A DNA stretch of 38,209 nt from Spartobacteria bacterium UBA5019 (GTDB lineage Bacteria; Verrucomicrobiota; Verrucomicrobiia; Chthoniobacterales; Terrimicrobiaceae), in assembly GCA_002396485.1 (NCBI GenBank), contig DGXZ01000056.1, forward strand, positions 1-38,209. The letters are read 5' to 3'. The notes below the pieces were generated by a model. It saw nothing but the letters and a program-made list of their open reading frames with translations, made no database searches and was not told where the DNA came from. Made by a program: the position numbers and the translations under genes. The number at the start of each line of letters is the position of its first letter. The first letter of the stretch is position 1. This document shows, piece after piece, positions 15,321-23,596 of the stretch.

Positions 15321-16781
15321 TCAGGTTCCTGCGCGTGGGCGCATGTGAGGAAAGAGGATGACATCGCGAATGCTTTCGACGCCGGTCAGCATCATGGCCA
15401 GGCGGTCGATGCCGATGCCAATACCGCCTGCGGGAGGCATGCCGTATTCGAGGGTGGTCAGAAAATCCTCGTCGAGCTTCTGGGTTTCGCCGCCGCTCTG
15501 GTGCTCAAGGCGCTCACGCTGTATGTCGGGGTCGTTGAGTTCGGAGTAGCCGGGTGAAATTTCCTGGCCGTTGATGACGAGTTCGTAAACATCGACGACG
15601 GATGGATTCGTTGCGTTTTGTTTGGCGAGGGGGACGAGTTCCTTCGGGCAGCGTGTCACGAACAGGGGGTTCATGGTTTTCTCTTCCACCAGTTTTTCAA
15701 AAACATGCTGGGTGACTTCGAAATCCTCTTGGCAGTGGGTGACATCGATATGGTTCTCGATGCACCAGGACCGGCGCTGCTCGTGAGTTCTTTCATACCA
15801 GTCGGGCACGATGGCTTTGATGAGGTCCGCGTAGTCGGTGCGGCGCCAAGGGCGGGTGAGGTCGATCGTTCGGAGGACATTGCCGTCGGCATCCTTGTGT
15901 TCGATCTGGAGCGTGCCGCAAACCGTCTGGGCTACATGGCAGACCATTTCTTCGACGAGCTCCGCCATTTTATTGAAGTCGGCGCAGGCCCAGTAGGCTT
16001 CAAGCATGGTGAACTCGGGATTGTGTCGGCGGGATATGCCTTCGTTGCGGAAGTTGCGGTTGAGTTCGAAAATCTTGGAAAAGCCGCCCACGAGGAGTCG
16101 CTTGAGGTAGAGTTCCGGCGCGATGCGGAGGTAGAGATCCACGCCAAGCGCGTTGTGGTGCGTTTTGAAGGGGGCTGCCGCCGCACCTCCAGGAACCGCT
16201 TGCATCATGGGTGTTTCAACTTCAATGAAGCCACGGTCCTCTAGGAAGCGCCGTATTTCGCGGACGATGGCGATGCGTTTCTGGAAGACTTCCATCGACT
16301 CCGGATTGGAGATGAGGTCGAGGTAGCGCTGGCGGTATTTGATTTCCGTATCCTGAACTCCGTGCCACTTGTCAGGGAGTGGGCGCAGGGATTTCGAGAG
16401 CACAGTGAAGCTGGTCGCCTTGATGCTCGGTTCGCCGGTTTTGGTGACGAAGGTTTCGCCTTCGACACCGATGAAGTCGCCGATGTCAAGGTGGTCGAAA
16501 ACGGCCATCGTCTCCGCGCCGACTTCCTTAGCGTTCAGATAAACCTGCATGCGTCCGGAGCTGTCCGAGAGATCGATGAAGTGGCTCTTGCCCATGTTGC
16601 GATGGGCCGTGATGCGTCCGGCGGTGCGAACTTTTTGTCCTTCGGAAAAAGCTGCGCGGATTTGTCCGGGGGTGCCGGTCGTCTCATAGGCTTGGCCGAA
16701 CGGGTCGATGCCGGCGGATCGGAGGGCTTCCAATTTTTGCCTTCGGACGGCAAGGAGTTCGTTTTGGGAATTTTCTTCCAT
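15321..16781 (-). CDS. lysS: Lysyl-tRNA synthetase, class II
   Basis: LysRS charges tRNA-Lys with lysine. The 486-aa protein has the N-terminal OB-fold anticodon-binding domain (about 45-150, GRITAHRNMGKSHFIDL). The class II catalytic core follows: motif 1 around FLEDRGFIEVETPMM, motif 2 in FELNRNFRNEGISRRHNPEFT, and motif 3 in GIGIGIDRLAMMLTG. The C-terminal end is SIRDVILFPHMRP, as is usual for LysS. The length is slightly shorter than E. coli LysS (505). It lies 32 bp downstream of the FHA gene and upstream of the amidase, all on the minus strand. No T-box-like leader was recognised, as expected for a non-Firmicute. Confidence 0.97.
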   Translation of the reverse strand: MEENSQNELLAVRRQKLEALRSAGIDPFGQAYETTGTPGQIRAAFSEGQKVRTAGRITAHRNMGKSHFIDLSDSSGRMQVYLNAKEVGAETMAVFDHLDIGDFIGVEGETFVTKTGEPSIKATSFTVLSKSLRPLPDKWHGVQDTEIKYRQRYLDLISNPESMEVFQKRIAIVREIRRFLEDRGFIEVETPMMQAVPGGAAAAPFKTHHNALGVDLYLRIAPELYLKRLLVGGFSKIFELNRNFRNEGISRRHNPEFTMLEAYWACADFNKMAELVEEMVCHVAQTVCGTLQIEHKDADGNVLRTIDLTRPWRRTDYADLIKAIVPDWYERTHEQRRSWCIENHIDVTHCQEDFEVTQHVFEKLVEEKTMNPLFVTRCPKELVPLAKQNATNPSVVDVYELVINGQEISPGYSELNDPDIQRERLEHQSGGETQKLDEDFLTTLEYGMPPAGGIGIGIDRLAMMLTGVESIRDVILFPHMRPRAGT

Positions 16782-16813
16782 GGCGGTAAAGCGCTGCGAC
16801 TTGTCCAGTGGAC

Positions 16814-17314
16814 TTAAGCCGGAGTTTGAAAAATCAAGTAGAGCGCAGCCGCTGCGGCCAGAATGCCGATGAGTGCCGCTGAAGCGACGGCAAGAGGGCT
16901 CAAATTCTTGCCGTTTCTGTTGCGAGGTATGGGCGATGAGCTAGTGAAGCTTTCTGGCCTGACGCTCTGGATTGTTGGTTTTTGTTGTTTCTGGATGTCT
17001 GCAGCTTCCGTCGTCGCCGAGTCGGTGTTCTCTGAAAGGAACAGGCAGGAGACGGAACCAAAACGCACTTCGTCTCCGTGATTGAGAACGGCACCTTGAA
17101 TCTTCGAGCCGTTTACAAATGTTCCGTTTGTGGAGTCGCTGTCGCGAACATAGAAATTGGCATTCTCAAAAAAAATCTCCGCATGCCGACTGCTCACGGA
17201 ATCGTCCGGAATGTGCAGTTGGTTATCAGAGATGCGACCGACGGATGTTTTTTCCTCCGGCAAGTCGTGAGTGGTCTCGGTGCCGTCGGGGAAGAAAATC
17301 TTGAGCTTAGCCAT
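16814..17314 (-). CDS. FHA-domain protein with C-terminal membrane anchor
   Basis: The 166-aa protein carries an N-terminal forkhead-associated domain (about residues 1-95), a phosphothreonine-binding module. The hallmark residues are all visible: G27-R28 in VGRISDNQ, S42-R43-H44 in VSSRHAEI, N63-G64 in STNGTFVNG, and HGDEVRFGS near the end of the fold. A linker rich in Gln, Thr and Ser follows, then one hydrophobic helix (LAVASAALIGILAAAAALYLIF) at the extreme C-terminus. The protein is probably tail-anchored in the membrane with the FHA domain in the cytoplasm. ATG 17314 is chosen because the domain begins immediately after it; the frame is open upstream but overlaps carA. No kinase is seen nearby, so its phospho-partner is unknown. 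It lies 10 bp after the carA stop. Confidence 0.9.
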   Translation of the reverse strand: MAKLKIFFPDGTETTHDLPEEKTSVGRISDNQLHIPDDSVSSRHAEIFFENANFYVRDSDSTNGTFVNGSKIQGAVLNHGDEVRFGSVSCLFLSENTDSATTEAADIQKQQKPTIQSVRPESFTSSSPIPRNRNGKNLSPLAVASAALIGILAAAAALYLIFQTPA

Positions 17315-17324
17315 GAAGAAACTA

Positions 17325-18500
17325 TTAGGCGGTCTGTTTCGATGCGGCAACTTCTTTGGCGAACTCGGCGAAGAAGTAGTCGGCATCATGAGGGCCGGGG
17401 CATGCTTCGGGGTGATATTGCACGCTGAATGCGCGGTGTTTCGAGTGGCGCAAACCGGCGACTGTGCCGTCATTCAGGTTCACATGGGTTACTTCGACAT
17501 CAGGTGGTAGGGACGCTGGATCGACGGCATAGCCGTGATTTTGTGAAGTGATAGCGGTTTTTCCCGTGCGGAGGTCCTTAACCGGTTGATTGCCTCCACG
17601 GTGTCCGAACTTGAGCTTGAAGGTGCTTCCTCCGAGAGCGAGAGCGAGAATCTGGTGGCCGAGACAGATGCCGAAAATGGGTTTCTTGCCGATCAGAACA
17701 CGAACCGTCTCACGGGCGTAGTCGAGGGCCTCGGGGTCACCTGGGCCATTCGAAAGAAAAATGCCATCGGTTCCAAGAGCGAGGATATCCTCGGCGGTTG
17801 TTGTCGCAGGAAGCACGGTGACATCGAAGCCATTCTGTCTCAGCGAGCGGAGGATGTTCTTTTTGATTCCAAAATCCAGCGCAGCGAGCGTGTGGGTTGT
17901 TGGAGGCAATTCGGTGAAGACATTGCCTTTTTCGTCGGCATCAACGTCAGTTTCCGAGCCCGGGCGGATGATCCACTGACGGCTCAAGTGGCCATCTTTG
18001 TCCCACTGGTGTTTTTCGGTGGATGTGACTTCTTTGACAAAATCCACACCGTCGTAGGAGGCTTTGCGGGCCATGTCCACGGCCTTGGAGGGATCAGTGG
18101 TCTCGGTGGTGATGCATGCCCGCATGGATCCGCGCGTGCGGAGGTGGCGGGTCAGGGCACGCGTGTCGATGCCTTGAATGCCTTGGATACCGTGTTTTTT
18201 CAAATATCCGGCAAGGTCGGAATCCGAGCGCCAATTGCTGACTACAGGGCTGAGTTCTTCGATCACGAAGCCGCGCACTTGAGGCTTGTCGCTCTCAACA
18301 TCGATACTGTTTACGCCGTAATTGCCGATTTCCGGATAGGTCATCGCTACGATCTGGCCGCGATAGGAAGGGTCTGTGAGGATTTCCTGATAGCCGCTCA
18401 TCGAGGTGTTGAAGCAAACCTCGCCAGTGGCCGTGCCCTCCGCGCCAAAAGACTCGCCATGAAAAACCCGTCCATCCTCTAGTGCCAACAATGCTGTCAT
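17325..18500 (-). CDS. carA: Carbamoyl-phosphate synthase small (glutaminase) subunit
   Basis: CarA hydrolyses glutamine and passes ammonia to CarB for carbamoyl phosphate, which feeds pyrimidine and arginine synthesis. The 391-aa protein has the N-terminal CPSase_sm_chain domain (ALLALEDGRVFHGESFG, FNTSMSGYQEILTDPSY, GNYGVN, GIQGIDTRALTRHLR). The class I glutamine amidotransferase domain follows: FLSNGPGDPE, the nucleophile in GICLGHQILALALGG, SQNHGYAVD, and the catalytic His-Glu in VQYHPEACPGPHD. The length is normal. carB is not next to it. It sits 38 bp after hemL and 10 bp before the FHA gene, so it is likely part of the six-gene minus-strand transcript. Confidence 0.97.
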   Translation of the reverse strand: MTALLALEDGRVFHGESFGAEGTATGEVCFNTSMSGYQEILTDPSYRGQIVAMTYPEIGNYGVNSIDVESDKPQVRGFVIEELSPVVSNWRSDSDLAGYLKKHGIQGIQGIDTRALTRHLRTRGSMRACITTETTDPSKAVDMARKASYDGVDFVKEVTSTEKHQWDKDGHLSRQWIIRPGSETDVDADEKGNVFTELPPTTHTLAALDFGIKKNILRSLRQNGFDVTVLPATTTAEDILALGTDGIFLSNGPGDPEALDYARETVRVLIGKKPIFGICLGHQILALALGGSTFKLKFGHRGGNQPVKDLRTGKTAITSQNHGYAVDPASLPPDVEVTHVNLNDGTVAGLRHSKHRAFSVQYHPEACPGPHDADYFFAEFAKEVAASKQTA

Positions 18501-18538
18501 GCCTCATTTTCTACCATGCGACGCACGGCTGCGTAACC

Positions 18539-19813
18539 TCAAAAAACACGGGCCAGATTCTTTTTCACCACATCCGCCGTTTTCTCGATGTCTGCTGAGG
18601 AATGTGCTGTGCACAGGAAGCCCGCCTCGAACTGGGACGGCGCAAAGTAAACGCCGTCCTCGAGGCAGCCGTGAAAGAATTTTCCGAAGCGAACACGGTC
18701 GCTGCCCATGGCCTCTTGAAGATTTCGCACCGGACCCTCGTGAAAATAGAGGCAAAACATCGAGCCGATGCGCTGGAAGGTGAGGGGAATGCCCTGAATC
18801 GCCTCACGCGTGGCAGCCTCGAAGGCCTCGCCCGTTTTTTCGAGGAGAGCCCAGCCTCCGATGCGTTCCATTTCGCGCAGCTGGGCAAGACCTGCTGCCA
18901 TCGCGATGGGATTTCCAGAGAGTGTTCCGGCTTGGTAAACGGGGCCGTCCGGTGACAGGCAGTCCATGATTTCCGCCCGTCCGCCAAAGGCTCCCACCGG
19001 CAGGCCGCCGCCGATGACCTTTCCCATGGCCGTGAGATCGGGAGTGATTTTGAATATTTCCTGCGCTCCGCCTGGAGCGAGGCGGAAGCCGGTCATGACC
19101 TCGTCGAAAATCAAAACGGCACCCTCGCGTGTGCAGATTTCCCTCAGGCCTTCTAGGAATCCTGGTTCCGGCAGATACAGACCGGCATTGGCGGGGACCG
19201 GCTCGAGAATCACCGCCGCGATCTCTCCCGGGTTTGCTGCAAAGGCCGCGCGGATAGCTTCGGCATCGTTGAAGGGTAGTGTGACTGTGAGCCTTGCGAG
19301 TGCCTCTGGCACACCTGCGCTGTCGGGGTTGCCATGGGTGAGCGCCCCACTGCCAGCTTTAACAAGGAGCGAGTCCACATGCCCGTGGTAGCAGCCCTCG
19401 AATTTGATGATCTTGGACCTGCCGGTGAACCCTCGGGCGAGTCGTATGCAGCTCATGGTGGCCTCGGTGCCGCTGTTCACCATGCGCACTTTCTTTATCG
19501 ACGGCACCATGCGGCAGATCGTTTCGGCCATTTCGACCTCCAGAGGATTTGGAGTGCCAAAGCTCAAACCACGCCCAGCCGTTTCACGCACCGCCTCAAT
19601 GACCGGCCCGGCCGCGTGACCAAGGATCGCCGGCCCCCAAGTTCCTACGAAATCGATCAACTCGCGGTCGTCCACCGTGGTCAGTCGGCAACCCCTTGCC
19701 GACTTCACAAAAAACGGCTCACCTCCCACGCCCCGGAAGGCCCTCACTGGCGAGTTCACCCCGCCGGGGATGCGTTTTTTTGCGGCTTCGAACAGTTGTC
19801 GGGATGTGGTCAT
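18539..19813 (-). CDS. hemL: Glutamate-1-semialdehyde 2,1-aminomutase
   Basis: HemL converts glutamate-1-semialdehyde to 5-aminolevulinate for haem and other tetrapyrroles, using PLP or PMP. The 424-aa protein begins MTTSRQLFEAAKKRIPGGVN, which selects ATG 19813 over in-frame starts further up. PLP-site features are MVNSGTEATMSCIRLARG, FEGCYHGH, LIFDEVMTGFR, and the Schiff-base lysine in TAMGKVIGGGLPVGAFGG, followed by GTLSGNPIAMAAG. The length matches the family. It is the first gene of the minus-strand run hemL-carA-FHA-lysS-amidase-murI and diverges from lipA across a 115-bp gap. Confidence 0.96.
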   Translation of the reverse strand: MTTSRQLFEAAKKRIPGGVNSPVRAFRGVGGEPFFVKSARGCRLTTVDDRELIDFVGTWGPAILGHAAGPVIEAVRETAGRGLSFGTPNPLEVEMAETICRMVPSIKKVRMVNSGTEATMSCIRLARGFTGRSKIIKFEGCYHGHVDSLLVKAGSGALTHGNPDSAGVPEALARLTVTLPFNDAEAIRAAFAANPGEIAAVILEPVPANAGLYLPEPGFLEGLREICTREGAVLIFDEVMTGFRLAPGGAQEIFKITPDLTAMGKVIGGGLPVGAFGGRAEIMDCLSPDGPVYQAGTLSGNPIAMAAGLAQLREMERIGGWALLEKTGEAFEAATREAIQGIPLTFQRIGSMFCLYFHEGPVRNLQEAMGSDRVRFGKFFHGCLEDGVYFAPSQFEAGFLCTAHSSADIEKTADVVKKNLARVF

Positions 19814-19928
19814 GAAAAATCGGGTTTGAGGGGTTGATGGTTGACAGCACTCCGCTGAAATACAAGATCGATGGCACCTCTTCCCGTGTTGACAATCTGC
19901 CGCAGGGAAGCATTTTTTCAGGAAAGCC

Positions 19929-20816
19929 ATGGCCACCATTAAAATCGATCCGACCCTTCATCAGCAAAAAAAGCCCGACTGGATCAAGGTGCGCCTGCCC
20001 TCGAATCCGGTCTTCTTTTCCACCAAAGGTTTAATTTCGGATCTTCGCCTCCACACGGTTTGCGAAAGCGCGCAGTGTCCGAACCGCTGGGAATGCTGGA
20101 GCGGGGGAACCGCCACGTTTATGATCGCAGGCGATCGCTGCACGCGGGCTTGTGGATTCTGCGCCGTCGATACCGCCAAACCTTTCGCTCTCGAAGAAGA
20201 TGAACCCCAGCGCGTCGCGGAGGGGGTGAAACGCCTCGGCCTCAAACATGTCGTAATTACCGCTGTGGCGCGTGACGACCTCGCCGACGGTGGCGCCGAT
20301 CATTTTGGCAAAACCATCGAAGCCATCCGTGCGCTGGACCCGAAAATCGTCATAGAAGTTCTCGTTCCGGATTTCAACGGCAAGGACGAACCCCTCCAGC
20401 GCGTTCTTCAATCCGGGCCCGATGTTTTCAATCACAACCTCGAAACCGTTGAGCGCCTCACGCCGCTTGTGCGTTCCCGTGCGAAGTATCAACTTTCTCT
20501 CGATTTTCTCGCCCGTGCCCGAGAGCTCCGTCCTGAACTGATGACCAAGAGTGGCATCATGCTCGGTCTCGGCGAGACAGAGCCCGAACTTTTCCAGGCT
20601 ATGGACGACCTGCGCGAAGCCGGTGTCCGCGTTCTCACGCTTGGTCAATATCTTCGCCCCACGCCAAACCACCTACCTGTTCTGTCCTATATCACTCCTG
20701 AGATGTTCGACCACTACGGTGACATTGCCCGTAACAAGGGCTTTGAATTCGTCGCCAGCGGTCCGCTCGTCCGCAGTTCTTACCACGCGGCAGATTTCAA
20801 CCCGGTGCAGCGTTGA
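19929..20816 (+). CDS. lipA: Lipoyl synthase
   Basis: LipA inserts two sulfur atoms into protein-bound octanoyl groups to make lipoyl cofactors of 2-oxoacid dehydrogenases and the glycine cleavage system. The 295-aa protein has both iron-sulfur cluster motifs. The auxiliary cluster is C-x4-C-x5-C (C45, C50, C56 in CESAQCPNRWEC) and the radical-SAM cluster is C-x3-C-x2-C (C71, C75, C78 in CTRACGFC). The conserved late serine is in LVRSSYHA. Other typical stretches are ITAVARDDLADGGADHF, DVFNHNLETV and SGIMLGLGE. The stop overlaps the rlmH TTG start by 4 bp. The octanoyltransferase lipB is not in the window. Confidence 0.97.
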   Translation: MATIKIDPTLHQQKKPDWIKVRLPSNPVFFSTKGLISDLRLHTVCESAQCPNRWECWSGGTATFMIAGDRCTRACGFCAVDTAKPFALEEDEPQRVAEGVKRLGLKHVVITAVARDDLADGGADHFGKTIEAIRALDPKIVIEVLVPDFNGKDEPLQRVLQSGPDVFNHNLETVERLTPLVRSRAKYQLSLDFLARARELRPELMTKSGIMLGLGETEPELFQAMDDLREAGVRVLTLGQYLRPTPNHLPVLSYITPEMFDHYGDIARNKGFEFVASGPLVRSSYHAADFNPVQR

Positions 20817-21247
20817 CCTGGAAAATCATTGCCGCCGGCCGACCTGCGCTCGATTTTGCCAAAATCGGTATCGAAGATTACCTCGCCCGCTTGGGTGCTT
20901 TTGCCAATGTTGAGTGCCACTTTGTTAAAATCGGTCCCCGCCTGCACGAGCGGATGCTCGAGCTTTCCGATGGTTGCCACCGTGTGCTTCTGGACGAGCG
21001 GGGAAAAACTTTCGCCAGTCGCGCATTCTCGGCGGAAATCCAAAAGCTCCGCAACCGCTCGCTTTCGCGTTTTGCACTGCTTGTTGGCTCATCCGATGGA
21101 TGGGATGAAGTCACGCGCTCGCGGGCCGATCTGCTTTGGTCGCTCGGCCCGCAGACTCTTCAGCACGAACTCGCGCTGCTCGTAGCCCTCGAGCAAATCT
21201 ACCGCGCCGAAACGATTCTCGCCGGAATGCCCTACCACAGGGATTGA
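20813..21247 (+). CDS. rlmH: 23S rRNA (pseudouridine-1915-N3)-methyltransferase RlmH
   Basis: RlmH, a SPOUT-fold enzyme, methylates pseudouridine 1915 in helix 69 of 23S rRNA on assembled ribosomes. The 144-aa protein has the expected length. It shows the SAM-binding knot ALLVGSSDGWDE (compare LLIGGPEG), then LWSLGPQTLQHELALLVALEQIYRA, and the family-defining C-terminus, here MPYHRD instead of the usual HPYHR(E/K). The start codon is the TTG at 20813, which overlaps the lipA TGA (TTGA). No ATG lies near the conserved WKIIAAGRP start. Strong translational coupling with lipA is likely. Confidence 0.94.
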   Translation: MTWKIIAAGRPALDFAKIGIEDYLARLGAFANVECHFVKIGPRLHERMLELSDGCHRVLLDERGKTFASRAFSAEIQKLRNRSLSRFALLVGSSDGWDEVTRSRADLLWSLGPQTLQHELALLVALEQIYRAETILAGMPYHRD

Positions 21248-21313
21248 GCGTCTGCTCAGGGCATCACCCCATACGCAAATTCTCCGCAGCGACTAAAAAC
21301 ATGGTCGCAACGG

Positions 21314-23596
21314 ATGAACTCTTCTCAATTTACAACCAAGGCGGCGATCCTCGGCGACTACCCGCCAAGAAAGTGTGGTATCGCCACATTCACGCGCGAT
21401 CTCCGCGACGCCCTCAATGTCAACCGTCCCGATTGGGACTGTCCGGTGGTCACAGTCACAGACCCCGGTAGCAACTATCAATACCCGCCGGAGGTGCGCT
21501 TTGAAATTTCCGAGCCGGATGCTGCAGGCTACGAGCGGGCGGCGGATTTTCTAAACCTCTCACATGCCGATGTGCTGTGCGTGCAACATGAATTCGGCAT
21601 TTTCGGGGGTCCGGCCGGTGGACATATCACAAATCTTCTCCGCCGTGCCCGCATGCCGGTCGTGACAACCCTTCACACCGTGCTGGCCGATCCCTCCGCT
21701 GAGCAGCGCCGGGCTTTTTCAGAGATTATTGAATGCTCCGGCAAGCTTGTGGTGATGACGAACCACGGGGCTGAAATGCTCCGCGATATTCATGGCGTCT
21801 CAGATGAGAAAATATCCATCATCCCCCATGGCATACCGGACATCCCGTTTGCAGATCCGAATTTTTACAAAGACCACTTTGGCGTGGCCGGGCGGCCGGT
21901 GCTTCTCACCTTCGGGCTTCTCTCCCCCGGCAAGGGGATCGAGTATGCACTGAGGGCTCTGCCGGAAATTGCCCTGGAGCACCCGGATGTCGTTTACATC
22001 ATCCTAGGCGCCTCACACCCCCATCAAGTGCGTCGCGATGGGGAGAGCCACCGGCGGGCTCTCGAGCAGTTGGCGCGCGACCTTGGCGTGGAACGGAATG
22101 TGATGTTTGTAAACCGGTATGTCGAAAATACGGAGCTCTGCGAGTTCATCGGCGCCGCAGACATCTATCTCACGCCCTATCTCAACGAGTCGCAAAGCAC
22201 TTCCGGCACGCTTGCCTATTGTTTCGGCGCCGGCAAGGCGGTGGTCTCAACTCCCTACTGGCACGCGGCGGAACTTCTCTCAGAGGACCGGGGAGTACTT
22301 GTTCCATTCCGCGACGCCAAAGCTATTGCGGCAGGTGTGCTTGAACTTTTTTCCAATGAATCCCGCCGACATGCGATGCGCAAACAAGCCTTCCTCATGG
22401 GCAGGGGAATGGTTTGGTCCGAGGTGGCAGCGGACTACACGAGAGTCTTCGAGGAAGCGCGCCAGGCCTTTCAGGCGCGGGGCAGGCGTCTTCCGCCAAG
22501 GGGGTCTGTTTATGGAAAGACCGAGCCACTTCCAGCATTCCGCTTCGGACATCTGAATCGGATGACCGACTCCACTGGCATATTTCAGCATGCCATTTTC
22601 AGTATTCCATGGTTCGAGCACGGGTATTGCACGGATGACAATGCAAGGGCCCTTCTGCTGACGGTTTTACTTGAGGAACTCGACGCTCGTGATGAGTCCA
22701 TCTCCCGCATCCAGTCAACGAGTGCCGCCTTTCTTCACTTTGGATTTTCAAGTGTCGGTGGGCGCTTCAGGAATTTCATGGGATTCGACCGGCGATGGAC
22801 TGAGGAACACGGGTCAGAGGACAGTCACGGGCGTGCAATATGGGCCCTTGGTGCGGTTGTAGGGCGCACGCGCGTTGCGGGGCTTCGTGCCTGGGCGTCC
22901 TCGCTTTTCGAAAATACACTTTTGGCCGTAGAGGGATTCACTTCCCCGCGCGCTTGGGCTTTTACGATTCTTGGCCTGCATGAGTATTTTCGTTCACTGC
23001 ATGGCGATCTGCATGCGGTGCGCCTTAGGGATGAGCTTGCCGGCAGGTTGTTTGATCTTTTCAAGCGCAATGCCTCGGCCGACTGGCCTTGGTGCGAAGA
23101 TATTGCTGCCTATGACAATCCTCGGATCGCTCAGGCCCTCATTCTTGCGGGAAGGTTCACTGGAAACGAGGAAATGAAAAACATCGGTCTTTCCGCACTG
23201 AGATGGCTGATGGACAAGCAGACAGGTATCGACGGTTGCTTTCGCCCAATCGGCTCGAATGGTTTTTGGAAGAGGGGAACGGACGCCGCCCTTCACGATC
23301 AGCAACCGCTTGAGGCCGCCGCAGCTGTGAGCGCCTGCATCGAAGCGCTGAACGCTACTGGCGATCAGTTTTGGGAAGAATCCGCCAAGCGTGCGTTCGA
23401 GTGGTTCCTTGGAGCCAATGATCTCCGCCTTCCACTCTACGATCCCTCAACAGGTGGTTGCTTTGACGGCCTGCATGACAACCGGGTGAATCAAAATCAG
23501 GGCGCCGAATCCACACTCTCGTTCCTGCTTGCCCTCGCCGAGATGCACGCCCTTAGAAAAAATTCACCAACCACCGATACCCATGTCCTATCTTGA
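21314..23596 (+). CDS. GT4-family glycosyltransferase with C-terminal alpha-helical carbohydrate-enzyme-like domain
   Basis: The 760-aa protein has two parts. Residues about 5-385 are a GT-B glycosyltransferase of family 4: GDYPPRKCGIATFTRDL (N-terminal nucleotide-fold loop), VQHEFGIFGGPAGGH, IIPHGIPD, LTFGLLSPGKGIEYALRALPE, and LNESQSTSGTLAYCFGAGKAVVST near the donor site. Residues about 400-755 form a second helical domain with HGYCTDDNARALLL, EDSHGRAIWALG, WPWCEDIAAYDNPRIAQAL and a late HDNRVNQNQGAESTLSFLLAL. This resembles (alpha/alpha)-barrel sugar enzymes; that fold call is inference. Such two-domain proteins are known next to GH130 genes, and here the next gene is GH130 with a 14-bp overlap, so they probably act on the same mannose-type saccharide. 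The acceptor and product are unknown. The start ATG 21314 has no strong ribosome site. Confidence 0.85.
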   Translation: MNSSQFTTKAAILGDYPPRKCGIATFTRDLRDALNVNRPDWDCPVVTVTDPGSNYQYPPEVRFEISEPDAAGYERAADFLNLSHADVLCVQHEFGIFGGPAGGHITNLLRRARMPVVTTLHTVLADPSAEQRRAFSEIIECSGKLVVMTNHGAEMLRDIHGVSDEKISIIPHGIPDIPFADPNFYKDHFGVAGRPVLLTFGLLSPGKGIEYALRALPEIALEHPDVVYIILGASHPHQVRRDGESHRRALEQLARDLGVERNVMFVNRYVENTELCEFIGAADIYLTPYLNESQSTSGTLAYCFGAGKAVVSTPYWHAAELLSEDRGVLVPFRDAKAIAAGVLELFSNESRRHAMRKQAFLMGRGMVWSEVAADYTRVFEEARQAFQARGRRLPPRGSVYGKTEPLPAFRFGHLNRMTDSTGIFQHAIFSIPWFEHGYCTDDNARALLLTVLLEELDARDESISRIQSTSAAFLHFGFSSVGGRFRNFMGFDRRWTEEHGSEDSHGRAIWALGAVVGRTRVAGLRAWASSLFENTLLAVEGFTSPRAWAFTILGLHEYFRSLHGDLHAVRLRDELAGRLFDLFKRNASADWPWCEDIAAYDNPRIAQALILAGRFTGNEEMKNIGLSALRWLMDKQTGIDGCFRPIGSNGFWKRGTDAALHDQQPLEAAAAVSACIEALNATGDQFWEESAKRAFEWFLGANDLRLPLYDPSTGGCFDGLHDNRVNQNQGAESTLSFLLALAEMHALRKNSPTTDTHVLS

